Shown piece by piece: positions 1 through 11,360 of a stretch of DNA of 64,000 bases; the stretch's first letter is position 1, and every line of letters begins with the position of its first letter. The stretch lies in the NCBI GenBank assembly GCA_027919835.1, contig JANVFP010000035.1, positions 486,489 through 550,488 of the forward strand, written 5' to 3'. Both the position numbers and the translations under genes were made by a program. This DNA is from Lentinula raphanica (taxonomy: Eukaryota; Basidiomycota; Agaricomycetes; Agaricales; Omphalotaceae). The notes below the pieces were generated by a model, which was given only the letters and a program-made list of their open reading frames with translations, did no database searches and had not been told where the DNA came from.

Positions 1-764
1 TTGAGAAAAAATGAGAAATCGAATGAAATGGAACAGATTGAACAAAAACAAGTGGGAGGAGGCGGGAGGGCTACTGAGGGCTATCAATAAAAGGGCTGGG
101 CTTTACAGGCCGTCGGTCCACTGAGCCGGGACACAAGACAGGTCAGACGTGTCCCTAAAATGACACGTCCTTGTCCTTCGGTGACCTTGCATGTCCGACA
201 CGCGTCCTTACCAACACTGCAGTGACCATGATGAATGCGTCTGATCATTCATGGGTAAATGTGAGGGAATTCTTCAGATCTCTGAGACAAAGCAGAGAAG
301 GGCATTTCAAGCAAGATCATCGCAGATAAAAATTGCTATAATTTTATGAGGGAGAAAAGTGGGTAAACGTTGAACGTGTACTACAATCGAGGGACCAGGG
401 CTGTGAAGTCAGAGTGCTTGCAAGAATCGTTCAGCTGCGAGAGTCGTCGAGACAAGACATGAAAGAGAGTATCTTGGTTCAATACTCAATATGTATGCTC
501 GGGTAGGCGGTAGAGGAAGAATTGGGCAAAAAGACAACTCACTTTGAGTTTCGACTCAAGTTCACCACCACCGACAAACAATGAAATAGCGAAGGAAATC
601 CACAAACAACAGATGTGACGATAGATACGAAAAATATCGAGAAGAATCAAGATACTTAATCATTGCCAGAAAAAAAACAAGAAAAATTTCCGCCCCCAGT
701 CGCCCTCTCATCGATCTCATCCTCGGTAAGGTACCACACAACGTACACTGATCAAGGTTTATGC
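1..764. other. No gene recognised at left edge
   Basis: I see no convincing coding exon here. The open frames are short and of low complexity. The part next to position 764 is probably the 3' flank of the minus-strand gene that ends at 765. Confidence 0.5.
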
Positions 765-1646
765 CTACCCCTGCTTCTTCCTCTCCCCTTCCCCTTCCGC
801 TCCCTCTCCCTCTATCCTCTTCCTCTTCTTCTCTTTCTCCTTTTTGTCAATTTTTTTCTCCAACGAGTTCAAAGTTTGACCCCATCTGTTTAACATTTCC
901 TGGGATGTTTTTGGGTTCCCCGCATTATCAGCCATGGTCAAAACCTCTCTGTTCCAATCATTAAGGTGACCACCGCTGATACCGTTTGTCTCGAGGTCCA
1001 TGAGTCTTTGTCTAAATTCACTGTAAGTGACGTCTGGTGGAATGTCCATCAAAATTATTAGCTTTACTCTCGAAGGAGGAGGCGGACGCCGGAGAAATCA
1101 TACCAGGATACTTCTTCTCGACATTTTTGGTGCCCTCAGAGCATCAGCAAAACTGCCCTCGTGCCTAGGTTGCCTAGAGATACCCCCAAAACCTCAGCAG
1201 TCTGAAAACTTTGAATTTGCCTGAAAAAGCCTGAGCAAGCCTGAGTTTGCCTGGAAAAGCCTGGGCAAGCCTGAGTTTGCCTCAGATTTCTTTGGGTGCT
1301 TTGGGAGAGCCTAGGTTTTGGGGGGTATCTCTGGGTTACCTGAGCCAAGGGTACTTTTCCTGATGAGGCCGCAGTGTCCTTCTTGACGTCCTCCTGAGTT
1401 GGAACAACAAGGAGAGGTAAGGAGCGGAAGACGCCTGAGAACCAAAACGGTACCTACCGATTGGACCGTGTTTATGGTATAAGGCTTATCACCGTCACCA
1501 TAAGGAAAATCTCGTTCAGGAGGAGGCTCAAATGGGCCAAACTTCGAAGATTGAGGCTCTTTCTTGACCGGCGCAGGTGCAGCGTCAGCGGAAGCAGCAA
1601 AGAAAGAGAAGACGGCAAGAGTGATAAAAGCAATGCAGAGCTTCAT
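765..1646 (-). pseudogene. Small secreted Lys/Glu-rich protein, exon disrupted by foldback element
   Basis: Exon 1 (1646-1458) encodes a start Met, a clear signal peptide of about 22 residues (MKLCIAFITLAVFSFFAASA) and a Pro-rich stretch. A 64-nt GT-AG intron (1457-1394) leads to a short Lys/Asp exon (EDVKKDTAAS). This exon is cut by the foldback element at 1142-1365. With the element and one copy of a 2-bp flank removed, the frame reads on as EGTKNVEKKYP. With it present, the frame runs through the element and hits TGA just beyond it. A further exon, roughly 1049-765, encodes PPDVTYSEFRQR and ends in a charged Lys/Glu/Arg tail; its exact acceptor is uncertain. I do not recognise the family. 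The signal peptide suggests a secreted effector-like or cell-wall protein. The insertion probably inactivates or truncates it unless it is spliced out. Confidence 0.55.
1142..1365. mobile_element. Short foldback/MITE-like element, copy 1 (224 bp)
   Basis: The ends are inverted repeats starting CATCAG(G/C)AAAA, followed by a second inverted block containing AGAGATACCCCC near both ends. The flanks are a direct AG dinucleotide (1140-1141 and 1366-1367). The interior holds degenerate tandem repeats of the type CCTGAGTTTGCCTG. Two related 282-bp copies lie at 47312-47593 and 47994-48275. There is no transposase, so it must move in trans or be a relic. It sits inside an exon of the 765-1646 gene. 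Confidence 0.75.
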
Positions 1647-2814
1647 GTATGCAGAGTTTGGACTTATTGAGGCGCAGACTCAAAATGTCTTCGTGCTTTG
1701 TTATGTACGGTGATTGGGGAGAGCCAGCTCTAGAGAACCGAAGAGAGAATTTCGTCGTGTGTTTTGAGGACACAGAAGTGAATATATTACCGGTAAAACT
1801 CTTCATAAACTTGCGAGAATATGTATCAATTGGCTATACTGGAGCAGACTGTAGCGTTAGCCTATTTGGGACCGATGGTAGATAATCATTACACATTGCC
1901 TCCTTCGGGTTGCACCCTGTTGCACCAGAGTGGGCCGCAGAATCAAGATCGCAGTGTACAGGAGGCAATCTGATGCAACGTTGTGAACTTGTGATGCTCC
2001 AGGAGGCGATTGCTGGACGGTGGAAACTCGAAAAGATGGTTATGAAACAAACCGTGCAAGACCATGCACTAGTCACTGTGCACTGCATAATGTTTCGTCC
2101 GAGTAAACGATCGTATCGTATTCATTGGTCGTTGCTGTGATATACGAATACAGATTGGAACGGTTTGTAACTTGTGAAGTCGGAGGTCTTGGCAGTGAGA
2201 TGCGACTTGAAAGTTGAAGAAGAGATTGGAAGACGAAGATTTTTCAAATTTGAATGATGACTAGAAATGCCGCCAATGTTTTGAATGAGCCCTTGCTTGA
2301 GGCCTGCAGATGTGAGGAATACTACAGTGTACGAAGGCAATTTCCGACAACTCGGAACGTGAGAACCATATCTTCTTTTCAGAAACTGTATCACTCCAAT
2401 TACAGCACTAAAAACCATCGGTATATACTCATTAGATGCTGTATGATAGGACTATCACAGCAGATCATTGTAATTATGAATTATATGTACAAATGACATT
2501 TCTCGATTTGAAATGCCAAAGAAAAAATGCTGGAATTGGCTGGAATCACTCTTCAAAGGTATTCAAGAAGATGGAGAAGGATTGATATGACCCATAAAAG
2601 CATCCTAGGCCCTGATATCTATCAAAACAACACCCATATCTGCAGCTTGGCAATGAGATTCATCATTCTTGATGATTTTTTCAGAATCTGACAATATATT
2701 ATTTGGTCTTTGGTATCGATCTCTAGTTCCTCTAGGTCTCAATCCAGGTTTGTATCCAAGTCAGAAAACTAATCATTGACGGAATTCTCAGACTATCCTC
2801 AGCCTCTCACAGGT
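1647..2814. other. Intergenic, no gene recognised
   Basis: This holds the upstream region of the minus-strand gene starting at 1646. Small open frames lack start context, splice partners or recognisable motifs. Confidence 0.5.
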
Positions 2815-2822
2815 AGATGAGC

Positions 2823-3261
2823 CAGGGGGCAACCGCTGGAGTTTAGCGCTGAAAGCAACTTCGGAATCATTTTGCTGAGCTAAAACTCCCAGGATCCCTT
2901 TTTAAGGCGAGGTGAGACCGAATGGCCAAGATGCCGCATTTGCTTGTATACACTTGATAATATTGCTTCTCGATGCTAGAATGACCAGTAAGAGATATAC
3001 TTTGTTCGTCTATAGTATAGTAGAGAGCCCAATAGGGAGAGTTGGGCAAATTACCGGGGGAGAAGTGAGCATGTAAGACTCTCGTACTTGTTTTCTACGA
3101 TTGACCTACAGCTCATGGCGGGTATTCGGAATGCACTAGCCGGAGAGCGGCACTTCGGCCACTGGGCTCAATTTCGTCCAAAAAAGGGATCCTGAGAGTT
3201 TTACCTCAGCAAAATGATTCGGAAGTCGTTTTCAGCGCTTAGCTGTAACGGTTGCCCCTTG
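2823..3261. mobile_element. hAT-type MITE (439 bp) with 8-bp target duplication
   Basis: Terminal inverted repeats start CAGGGGGCAACCG on the left and CAAGGGGCAACCG (read inward) on the right, and pair imperfectly for about 115 bp. The element is flanked by a perfect 8-bp direct repeat, AGATGAGC (2815-2822 and 3262-3269). An 8-bp duplication plus CA(G/A)GG termini is the known signature of the hAT superfamily. There is no coding capacity, so it is a non-autonomous element lying between genes. Confidence 0.88.
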
Positions 3262-3269
3262 AGATGAGC

Positions 3270-3724
3270 TCTTGCATTGAAGCCTTATGCTCCAAACTGG
3301 TGCTGAGCCACTTTCTGTGAACAACAAGGCTTAAAATACCATAAATATGTCAGAAATAGAAGGCAAAACTTGGAAAAATTTTTCTCAAATTGAAATGACT
3401 ACCCAAAAAAAACCGGAATGCAGGATTATGAGTATTTTAGATGGTTTCCTTACTAAAACAAAAGTTGACAGCTCAAAAGTGCCAGGGTCGGCCTTGGTCA
3501 AGGCGATGGAAATGTCCTTCTTACACTGTAGAAGGCCGAGGCAACGGCAGTGACTTACTACTAGCTCTTACTAGAGGCAGTAGTAATAAGTGCTACTTTT
3601 TCAAGAAAGAGTAACGCCGAACGGGGGCCTCAGGCTGCAGCCTCTTCTTATCTTATCTCTTGATGAGGCAACGCTTATATTCAGCGCTTCACTGCTGTCT
3701 TCAAAGTTCATCATCCTCTCATCA
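3270..3724. other. Intergenic, no gene recognised
   Basis: Only short open frames without family features. The right end abuts the duplicated segment starting near 3725. Confidence 0.45.
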
Positions 3725-4689
3725 TTGAACCTTGAACTTGCGTTGAAAACCAATACAGCTGGATTCGTACGTTCATTCATCATCTCAGTTTATTCTTCTT
3801 CGTTATACACCGCAGATGATCACTATAGCACTGGATGTGATCTGAGGTGGAATACAGCTCAAGACTCAGCAAGTGATTCAAATTGCACGTCGACGTCGCA
3901 AATTTGAACCGTTCGCCATCGATTGTAGTCGGGCCAATCCTTGACAATCTTCAGTCCACATAGCTTGGCGGTTACCATCAGTGACGAGGGAGATACAATA
4001 ACTTGGAATAGCTTGGAAGTTGGAACCTCGTATATGGAAGTATATGGCTCGAGGACTATGTGCCAGTGATAGCACAATGTTACATGTGGCGTTGCACTGC
4101 ATAGACGAGGTGGGCATTGGTGAATGAATCGTGTACATGGCCTTCTCATTGGAGGAATAGAGTGGATTCTTGTTCATTAGCTCGGAGGACCAGAAATAGA
4201 TCGAGGTATTTGGCAAACGATATCGTAGTGATTGATCACTGATGAATTATTCTATAGTAGATCTCACACTATTCTCTGAAAGCCTCTGATTTCTCGATAT
4301 CAAGCATATGGTGGTCTATGGATTCATGTTACCAACCATATGAATCTCTTAATCGATTTCCCAATGCAAGAATATTAGCCCAACTTTGACGTTGGAGCAG
4401 AACGAAATAGCAAGAATCTCTTATCCTGATCTCTCAGTTTGCTCATCTCTGACGAAACTTGAGACATAACCTCAAGCCATTATATGAAGGATAGACTGGG
4501 CCCTGTTCCTTCGCGCCCTTTCATCCCTTCCTGCCCCAAAGGTCGCTACCCTATTGCATAACCTACAAGTCCGGCTGGCCCGGTCTCAAAACGCTTTCCT
4601 AACCTCGACTTGGAACTCACTGGTTGATCATTTCAAATCTATCCTTCCACCCAACGCACACGCACATACAACTAGACGAAACGAAAACG

Positions 4690-5585
4690 ATGAACCTTTA
4701 TCGATTACTTCTCTTTGTCACCCTCGCCGTGCATGTCTCGAGCACGGACATCCGCCCTGCTCCCGGGACAAAATCACATCCTCAACTCGACGAAAATCCT
4801 TCAAACGGTGCAAACGGACCTGATTCTTCCGTCCCTCGTTCAGAAAGCGCTTCGTCTGAACCTCCTGCGCTAGACTCGCGTCGTGTCACTTCTTCTCTCG
4901 ACCGCCGCCATCCTGGCAATTTGGTGGCACTTGAAGATGGAGGGCGCTTAGACACTGTCGCTCTACGTGTTTAAGCACCTTCCGACACTCCACAGAACCT
5001 CGATGGCTTCGACACCGAGCTGGCTAATCCCGTCACTCAAAGACCATCCCGGGGCCGACGCTGTGTTGATCTCATGAAAAGGAATCCCAAGAGAAGCGCA
5101 GCGTTGCTTTGCTACTACATAGTTATCGCGCCTTCGCTTGCATACGGCATTCTGCGCGCAACTGGGAACGCACGCCATAGTCTTGACGAGGAAGGTAACT
5201 TGGACCAGCCAGTCAGTGAAGGTATCGGAGCGCAGAGGATGGAAAGGAGAAGTCCATGTTCGAAAGAAGAAGGTCAAAGGTATGAGATTCTGGAACAGTG
5301 TGATTGTCAATCTGCCACGGTGGGTTTTATCTTCTTTTGATTACTTCTTCTTCGAGTCCTTGAATTCTTTCTGGTCTCCTTCATGTCTTTCTTGGCATTC
5401 CTCCCGAATCCTGATCCCAAGTACTCATTCTTTATAACTTCAAACAGGAGTACATGGACGAGGACGGCAAACTTCACCCGATTCCGGAGGGCTCATCGCA
5501 TGGAGGTACTGAGGAGCATACGAAGAGAGAGGTTTTCAAGTCAATTTATCGGCGTCGTCTGGAGGACGATGATGGTATGGAATGA
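4690..5585 (+). pseudogene. Secreted-protein paralog 1, in-frame stop in exon 1
   Basis: The start MNLYRLLLFVTLAVHVSST is a typical signal peptide, identical to that of the paralog at 6750. The frame stays open for 94 codons and then meets TAA (4972-4974). The same frame continues past the stop with sequence clearly homologous to the paralog (RSLDEEGNLD-like, EQCDCQSAT). A 128-nt intron (5320-5447) follows, then a last exon ending in RRRLEDDDGME and TGA at 5583-5585. So this copy is broken by one nonsense codon, or makes a truncated secreted peptide. Removing the 27 nt between GTT and CAG would restore the frame, but that is too short for a normal intron. The function of the family is unknown to me. 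Confidence 0.75.
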
Positions 5586-6130
5586 AAGATGAAGAAAGAA
5601 GTCGGTGTGAGAGCGTGTATATGAACCTTGAACTTGCGTTGAAAACCCATACTAGGGTTGAATTTGTACGTGCAATCATCAACTCATTCGATCCTTCTCC
5701 GCTATACATTCTAGATGATCACCATAGTTCGGGTCTGAGGTGGTCAGACCGTCACCGGTGAATATAGCTCAAGTGATTAGAATTTCACGTCGCCAATCGT
5801 GAGCCATCCCTGATAGTCCTGACTCCGCCATCGATTGTAGTCAGGTAAATTCTTCACAATCTTTAGTCGGCATAGCTTGGCGGTCACCATCGGCGGCGAG
5901 GGATATATGTAAGAAGTTAGAACCACTTGGAATGTGGAACCTCATTGAGGACTATGTGCCAGTGATAGCACAATGTTGCATGTGTGTTGCACTGCATGGA
6001 TGGCAGCCGTCGGTGAATGAATAGCTTACATGGCATTCGGTTTGGAGGAATAGAGTCAAATGCCATTTTTGAGCACAGAGGATCAGATTGAGGTATTTGG
6101 CAAATGATATCGTATGTGATTGATCATTAT
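5586..6130. other. Upstream region of tandem unit 2
   Basis: This is the duplicate of about 3725-4250. I see no gene. It serves as the 3' flank of paralog 1 and the 5' flank of paralog 2. Confidence 0.6.
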
Positions 6131-6517
6131 CAAAGTTGGGCCTACGGATTTCGTAGCTCCGTAGTTCCTATGATTTTCGTAGCTAATAACCGTGACACCC
6201 AGATGACACGACTGTGATGTTCTGAGAGCGCCCGCCGGCGCTTAATAAATTGAAACAGCATTTTATGCGTCTCCATTGCGACATAAGCACATTCTGGCAC
6301 GGGCAAACAAAGAAAAAGCCCAGCTACATCTAATGCACAAAATCAACCTCTGGCGCCTTTCTGAGAAGACCAAAAAACCAAGAAAAACCCTGGCCAATTG
6401 CAAGTTTCTCACGCACTTCAGAAGAAATAGCCATCAATTATGGAATCGTGGAAATGTCACACTAGCTACGGAATTATGGGTAGCTACGGAGCTACGAAAT
6501 CCATAGGCCCAACTTTG
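6131..6517. mobile_element. Inverted-repeat element (387 bp) in tandem unit 2
   Basis: The left end, CAAAGTTGGGCCTACGGATT, is matched by its near-perfect reverse complement at the right end. The arms continue through CGTAGCTCCGTAG. The element is absent from the equivalent position of tandem unit 1, so it inserted after the duplication or was lost from unit 1. I could not find an unambiguous target duplication. There is no transposase. Confidence 0.75.
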
Positions 6518-6708
6518 AACAGACCTAGTATTCCCTGAAAAGCTCTGATTCAATGATTCCTGTTCCTTCACGCCCTTTTGTCCCCTCCTACCTCAAAGGT
6601 CGCTACACCACTGCATAACCTACAAGTCCGGCTGGCCCGGTCTCAAAACACTTTCCAACCTCGACTTGAAACTCACTGGTTGATTATTTCAAATCTATTC
6701 TTCCACCC

Positions 6709-6727
6709 AACACACACACACACACAT
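6709..6727 (+). repeat. (CA)n microsatellite
   Basis: Short CA tandem run in the 5' flank of the paralog 2 gene. Unit 1 has a shorter version at the same place. Confidence 0.8.
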
Positions 6728-6749
6728 ACAACTAGACGAAACGAAAACG

Positions 6750-7561
6750 ATGAACCTTTATCGATTACTCCTCTTTGTCACCCTCGCTGTGCACGTCTCA
6801 AGCACGGAAATCCCCGTATCTCCCGAGATAGAGTCACATACTCAACTTCTCGACGAAAACCCTGCGAAAGGACCTGGTTCTTCGGTCCTTCATTCAGAAA
6901 GCACCTCGTCTGAAACTCCTGCGCTGAGCTCACATCGTGGCACTTCCAATGTACAGAACCCCAATGATCTCGACGCTGAAAGGGGTCTGGGCAACCCCGT
7001 CGCTCCGAGACCATCCCGGGTTAGACATTATGGACGCCGCTGTGCTCAGTTTGTGGTAAGGCATCAACGGGCCATCACGCTCGCGGGGTGGTGCTACATC
7101 ATTGCCAAGCCTATCATCAAAAACTTTCTGAACGGAGCCGGGGCGAAGCGTCGTAGTCTTGACGAGGAAGGTAACTTGGACCTGGTCAGTGAAGGTAATG
7201 GAGCGCAGAGAATGGAAAGGAGAGGTCCAGGTTCGAAAGAAGAAGGTCAAGAGTATGAGATTCTGCCAGAACAGTGTGATTGTCAATCTGCCACGGTGGG
7301 TTTTATCTTCTTTCGATTACTTCTTCTTCGAGTCCTTGAATTCTTTCTGGTCTCCTTCATGTCTTTCTTGGCATCCATCCCGAATCCTGATCCCAAGTAC
7401 TCATTCTTTATAACTTCAAACAGGAGTACATGGGCGAGGACGGCAAACTTCACCCGATTCCGGAGGGCTCATCGCATGGAGGTACTGAGGAGCATACGAA
7501 GAGAGAGGTTCTCAAGTCATTTTATCGGCGTCGTCTGGAGGACGATGATGGTATGGAATGA
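6750..7561 (+). CDS. Secreted-protein paralog 2, intact
   Basis: Two exons, 6750-7295 and 7424-7561, are joined by a 128-nt GT-AG intron in phase 0. They encode about 227 residues: a signal peptide (residues 1-19), a Ser/Thr/Pro-rich region, a basic and mildly hydrophobic middle (around WCYIIAKPIIKNF), and an acidic C-terminal part with EQCDCQSAT and EYMGEDGKLHPIPEGSS. The KRRSLDEEGN segment resembles a dibasic (Kex2-type) processing site, as found in many fungal secreted precursors. It is the intact partner of the broken copy at 4690. I do not recognise a named domain. Confidence 0.75.
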
Positions 7562-8178
7562 GAGATGAAGAGAAAGAAGTCGGTGTGAGAGCGTGTAGAT
7601 TATGTCTTGATCATGATAGTTTATCGAGAAAGCGAGGAGTAGCAACTGATAGTGCTCTACACAAGCTAGATCCGTCGTACTTGTACACATCGGACTTGTA
7701 GATGTTTTCTCTTATCACGATCTTTTTGTTGCATTCACCTCTTGAGCGATTTGTTAGACCCCGGACAGCACTGAAAAGGTTAACTTGGAGTCAAACATGC
7801 ATTCAAGGAATGGCCTGGAGGCCTGGAGGCCCAGGGCATATCACGCTACATACAGATGGTTCTTAATAACGGTTACGAAAGCGAAAAATTGGCAAGTCCA
7901 GTGATAATGAGAACTGGTTCTTGTGTCGTTGGTCGGAATGAGCCTGTATCCGACTGTTCCGACTTCGCTATATGACAATCAAGGTTTCTATCATTGACAA
8001 GTCTCTTGAGCTAAACTAATCAAACTAAGAAAAAACCGCGATCGTCAAAACGAACACAGTGAAATATGTACTGTACAACAAGTCAATCTAGTAGTAACAC
8101 AAGAACCCACAACGAACCAACTCTATATCTCATGGTTACAGAGATTGTGGAACGAGTTCTCTTCTATCTATCTATCTT
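7562..8178. other. Convergent 3' flanks
   Basis: About 600 bp between the ends of the plus-strand gene at 7561 and the minus-strand gene at 8179. I see no gene. Confidence 0.5.
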
Positions 8179-10428
8179 TCAGTCCAAGTCGGCGCCGTAG
8201 GAGTAGACGGAACGACGGTATCGAGAGCCTGATGCACCTGGACCATTTGGATAATCTTGATGACTTTGACCGGCAGTCTGAGGACCTCCTGGACCTTGTG
8301 GATGTTGGGGATAACCTTGGGGACCTCCAGAAGGAGGAGGAGGAGTCGAACGTCGAGAATGTCCACCTGTTTGGGAAAAGAAGAACGTTTCGAATTCGGT
8401 TAATGATGACGCAAGATAATGGGAAGTATAGAAAGTTTAATCGTACCTGGAGGCGGAGGGAATTCTCCTTGACCTCCTGGAGCGCCACCCTGATGAGGTT
8501 GGGGGGAGGGACCGCCTCGAGCGTAACTTGAAGGGCCTTGGGGACCTTCGGGAGGAGAGGGAGGAGCCGCACGTCGGCGAGGACCTATTGGGGAGCGAAA
8601 CCGTTTCGTTTAACGATCACACAGTTGAGGAATAAAAGTAAGTAAGTTCAATCTCACCTGGACCTTCACCTGGACCGCCGCCTTCACGACGGAAGGATCC
8701 TCCTTCGGGACCTTGAGCAGGAAGAGCCATACCTTGAGAATGTTCTCCTCCCATAGGGGCTATGGGGGAAAGGAAAACATTTCGGTCAACGATTGCACGA
8801 TTGAGGAAGACAAACAGCGGGAAGTTCCGATCTCACCTGGAGGTGTATGGGATCCTGGACCTCCTGGAGCGCCACCCTCAGGATGTGGGGAGTGATCACC
8901 TTGACCGAATCCAGATAAACCTTGTTGGTGTTCCGGAGGAGGAGGGTTTCCTACGCCACCTTGTTGATGGGGAGGAGGGGGACCACCTTGACTGAGATCA
9001 CCTTGACCGGGTTCGGAATCTGGTCGTCGGTGTGGCGGAGGAGGCGGAGGAATCTCCTGACGTCGAACTAGAAGATAGAATGTCAGAGATTTGGCGGGAA
9101 AGATCTTTTGACGCTAGAGCGCGGACAGACAAGACGAGGAGTGACTTACTCATGGAAGATTGGCTGGGCCCAGAGTCTGATGCAAACGAAGAATTGATCA
9201 TTGGCTAAACGGTGTTGGGAGAGTTTAGAGAAACTCACGAGGTCCATGTCCCTCACGTCCTCCATCCCCTCCTGGGGCGTCCCCTCCCATAGTAGGACCG
9301 CTTGGCTTACCTCCAAAACCTCCTGGGTGGGGGTCGGCATCGTCGATCTTGGTTTCTTGAGCAGACATTGTTAAAATTAGCTAAACGGTGCTGGGAAATT
9401 TAAAAACTCACGATCCTGACGTCCCAGTCCATCTCCCATAAGCCCACTTCCTTTACCTCCAAGACCTTCTTCGTGGAAATTGCCACCCCCAGGCGTTTGA
9501 GAACCCTCACCATGTTTCGGGGGCTCACCGAGGCCAGCCTGATCGTGATCGTGATGTCCAGGTTGTCCAGGTTGTCCAGGTTGTCCAGGTTGACTCGGAA
9601 CTGATATTTTGTCAACAAGAGATCAGCATAAAATTTGGAGATAGAACGTACCAGGTTCAGACGGTAGTTGACGGCGTCTGTGAGGCGACATACCAGGAGG
9701 TGGGGGGCCAGAAGGGGGGGCAGGAGGTGGGGAGCCAGGTGACATACCAGGAGGTGGGGAGCCAGGTGACATACCAGGAGGTGGGGAGCCAGGCGACATA
9801 CCAGGAGGTGGGGATCCAGGCGGTGGGGGAGGGGTGCCTTGACGTGAGATACCTGCGCCGTCCGGGGATGGGGGCTGTCCACCCGGAGCACGATCCAACG
9901 GATGATGATGTTCATGACCGCCTGGAAAACCGCCTTGACCTCCATGATGACGTCCGAAAGGATTCACATCTTGAGGAAAACCTATCAGGATCACAAAATC
10001 AGTTGCAGGTTTTCGAGATGGAAAAAGCCGGCGTGAAGTGAGAACGAACCATGGGGACCAGGGTGACCAGGGTGACCATGTTGCCCAAAGAAAGGAGAAG
10101 GGCCTAGATAGGATGATATCAGAATCGATGTTCATTTGTAAAGGCAAAAGGATAAATACGGACGGTGTTCACCTTGGGAAGCCGGCTCTTGACCAGGAGA
10201 AAATGGAGGAGGAGCCCCAGGACCAGAAGGAAGAGGAGCCCCGTTACCACCAGGAGGAAAAGGAGCCCCATTACCACCAGGAGGAGGAGCACCATTACCA
10301 CCAGGAGGAGGAGGAGGAACCTGCCTCGCAGCGAGTCCTCCGACCAAACCGCCAGGAAGAGGAGCTGCCAACACAGACGCAGTCCCAACAGCGAGAACGG
10401 TCGTTAAAACGGCACGAGAATGAACCAT
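8179..10428 (-). CDS. Secreted Pro/Gly-rich collagen-like protein, ten exons
   Basis: Start at 10428 with the signal peptide MVHSRAVLTTVLAVGTASVLA. Predicted exons: 10428-10173, 10103-10050, 9981-9652, 9600-9412, 9355-9239, 9176-9150, 9067-8837, 8759-8658, 8584-8447 and 8366-8179. The sum is 1632 nt, 543 residues. All nine introns are phase 1 and most split a glycine codon, so every internal exon is a multiple of three. The product is dominated by Pro, Gly and Gln. It includes collagen-like GQPGQPGQPG and GHPGHPG runs, an imperfect PPPGMSPGS repeat and His-rich patches (GGHEHHHP). It ends in an Arg/Tyr-rich tail (RYRRSVYSYGADLD). The composition suggests an extracellular or cell-wall structural protein. 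I know of no named family that fits. Confidence 0.82.
9685..9826 (-). repeat. 27-bp coding tandem repeat (PPPGMSPGS)
   Basis: About four imperfect copies of a 27-bp unit in exon 3 of the collagen-like gene, encoding PPPGMSPGS. They probably vary in number between strains. Confidence 0.85.
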
Positions 10429-11360
10429 GATTGATGATTTTCGAGTATACGAGTTGTTAGAGTGTTACTTGCGAGTGGGCGCACGGCACCGAAAAGATTT
10501 GAAGATTGTTGTAAAGTGATGTTGTGAAGAGACCAGCTCTGGGGGGGAAAATCGAAGATTGGGAGGCGTCCTTTTATACACGAATCATCGGCCTTTCAAA
10601 TTTGAGCGGTACATCGAAAGTGACAGCCGAGTGCACTGATGCTCTTTTTCCTTCCTACTGCGCATCGCAGGCCGATGATGGTGAAACAAGCCGACAAACC
10701 CATTTATGTAACTTGCAGGGAAAGTTTGAGGGTGGTGGAGCCTATCGAACCATCTGAGGGATTTCGCCTGATTTCGCCTTGAGTTCTGTCGCTTTGAGGT
10801 GTTTGAGCAAGGTTTGAGCCAACTGCGGTTTGATGGAAGAATTGAAATGGAAAGGTTGAAGGGGGCCGTTGGAACAGGTTGGAACTTGCATTGCGTGCGA
10901 TATCGGACAATCCAGAATCATAGTCCCCCATCCACCTTTGGACGCTCCCATCCAGAGAATCAATGTAGGATTCGTCGCTGCTCTTCAATATACGATGTCC
11001 TCCATTCTCAGATAATCAGTCCATTCTTTTCAATCTTTTATGACCCGTACTCGGCATATTGCCTCATATTACCTTGGCAGTGCACCCCGAAGGTTACCGA
11101 CATTCCGAAAAAAAAAGCTCAAGGCCTCAGACCGTCTCAGTGCTCGAGACTGCGCAGTCCGAGAACAGCATCCTGCCATAGTGGCAGCCGAACCATGATA
11201 AGCCTTCGTGAACGCGCAGTACGCACAATCATCCGTATTCCGATACGTACGAGTTGAGTCCCATGCTGTCCCATGCTCCGAATCCGTCCAATCGCTGTAC
11301 ATAGTACTTACTAGATACCCCGATGGCCCCCCTCCAAACGGCCTCTCCCCAATCGCAATC
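10429..11360. other. Promoter of collagen-like gene and 3' flank of UTP14
   Basis: No gene recognised. Apart from the TATA box at 10571-10578 nothing stands out. Confidence 0.5.
10571..10578 (-). promoter_or_regulatory. TATA box of collagen-like gene
   Basis: TATAAAAG on the minus strand, about 145 bp upstream of the ATG at 10428. The distance suits a TATA box with a short 5' UTR. Confidence 0.55.

Larger units (their letters stand above)
3725..7600 (+). repeat. Tandem segmental duplication (two units of ~1.9 kb)
   Basis: Unit 1 (about 3725-5620) and unit 2 (about 5622-7600) each hold about 500 bp of upstream DNA followed by a secreted-protein gene. Both upstream regions begin with GAACCTTGAACTTGCG (3728 and 5622). 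They share long stretches, for instance around ATAGCACAATGTT (4067 and 5961). The second unit additionally contains the 387-bp inverted-repeat element at 6131-6517. Divergence is moderate, with indels, so the duplication is not recent. Confidence 0.85.

Noticed and set aside
4970..4999. A 27-29 nt intron that would remove the stop in secreted paralog 1
   Set aside because: Far below the intron lengths seen elsewhere in the window, with no branch site. A plain nonsense codon is simpler.
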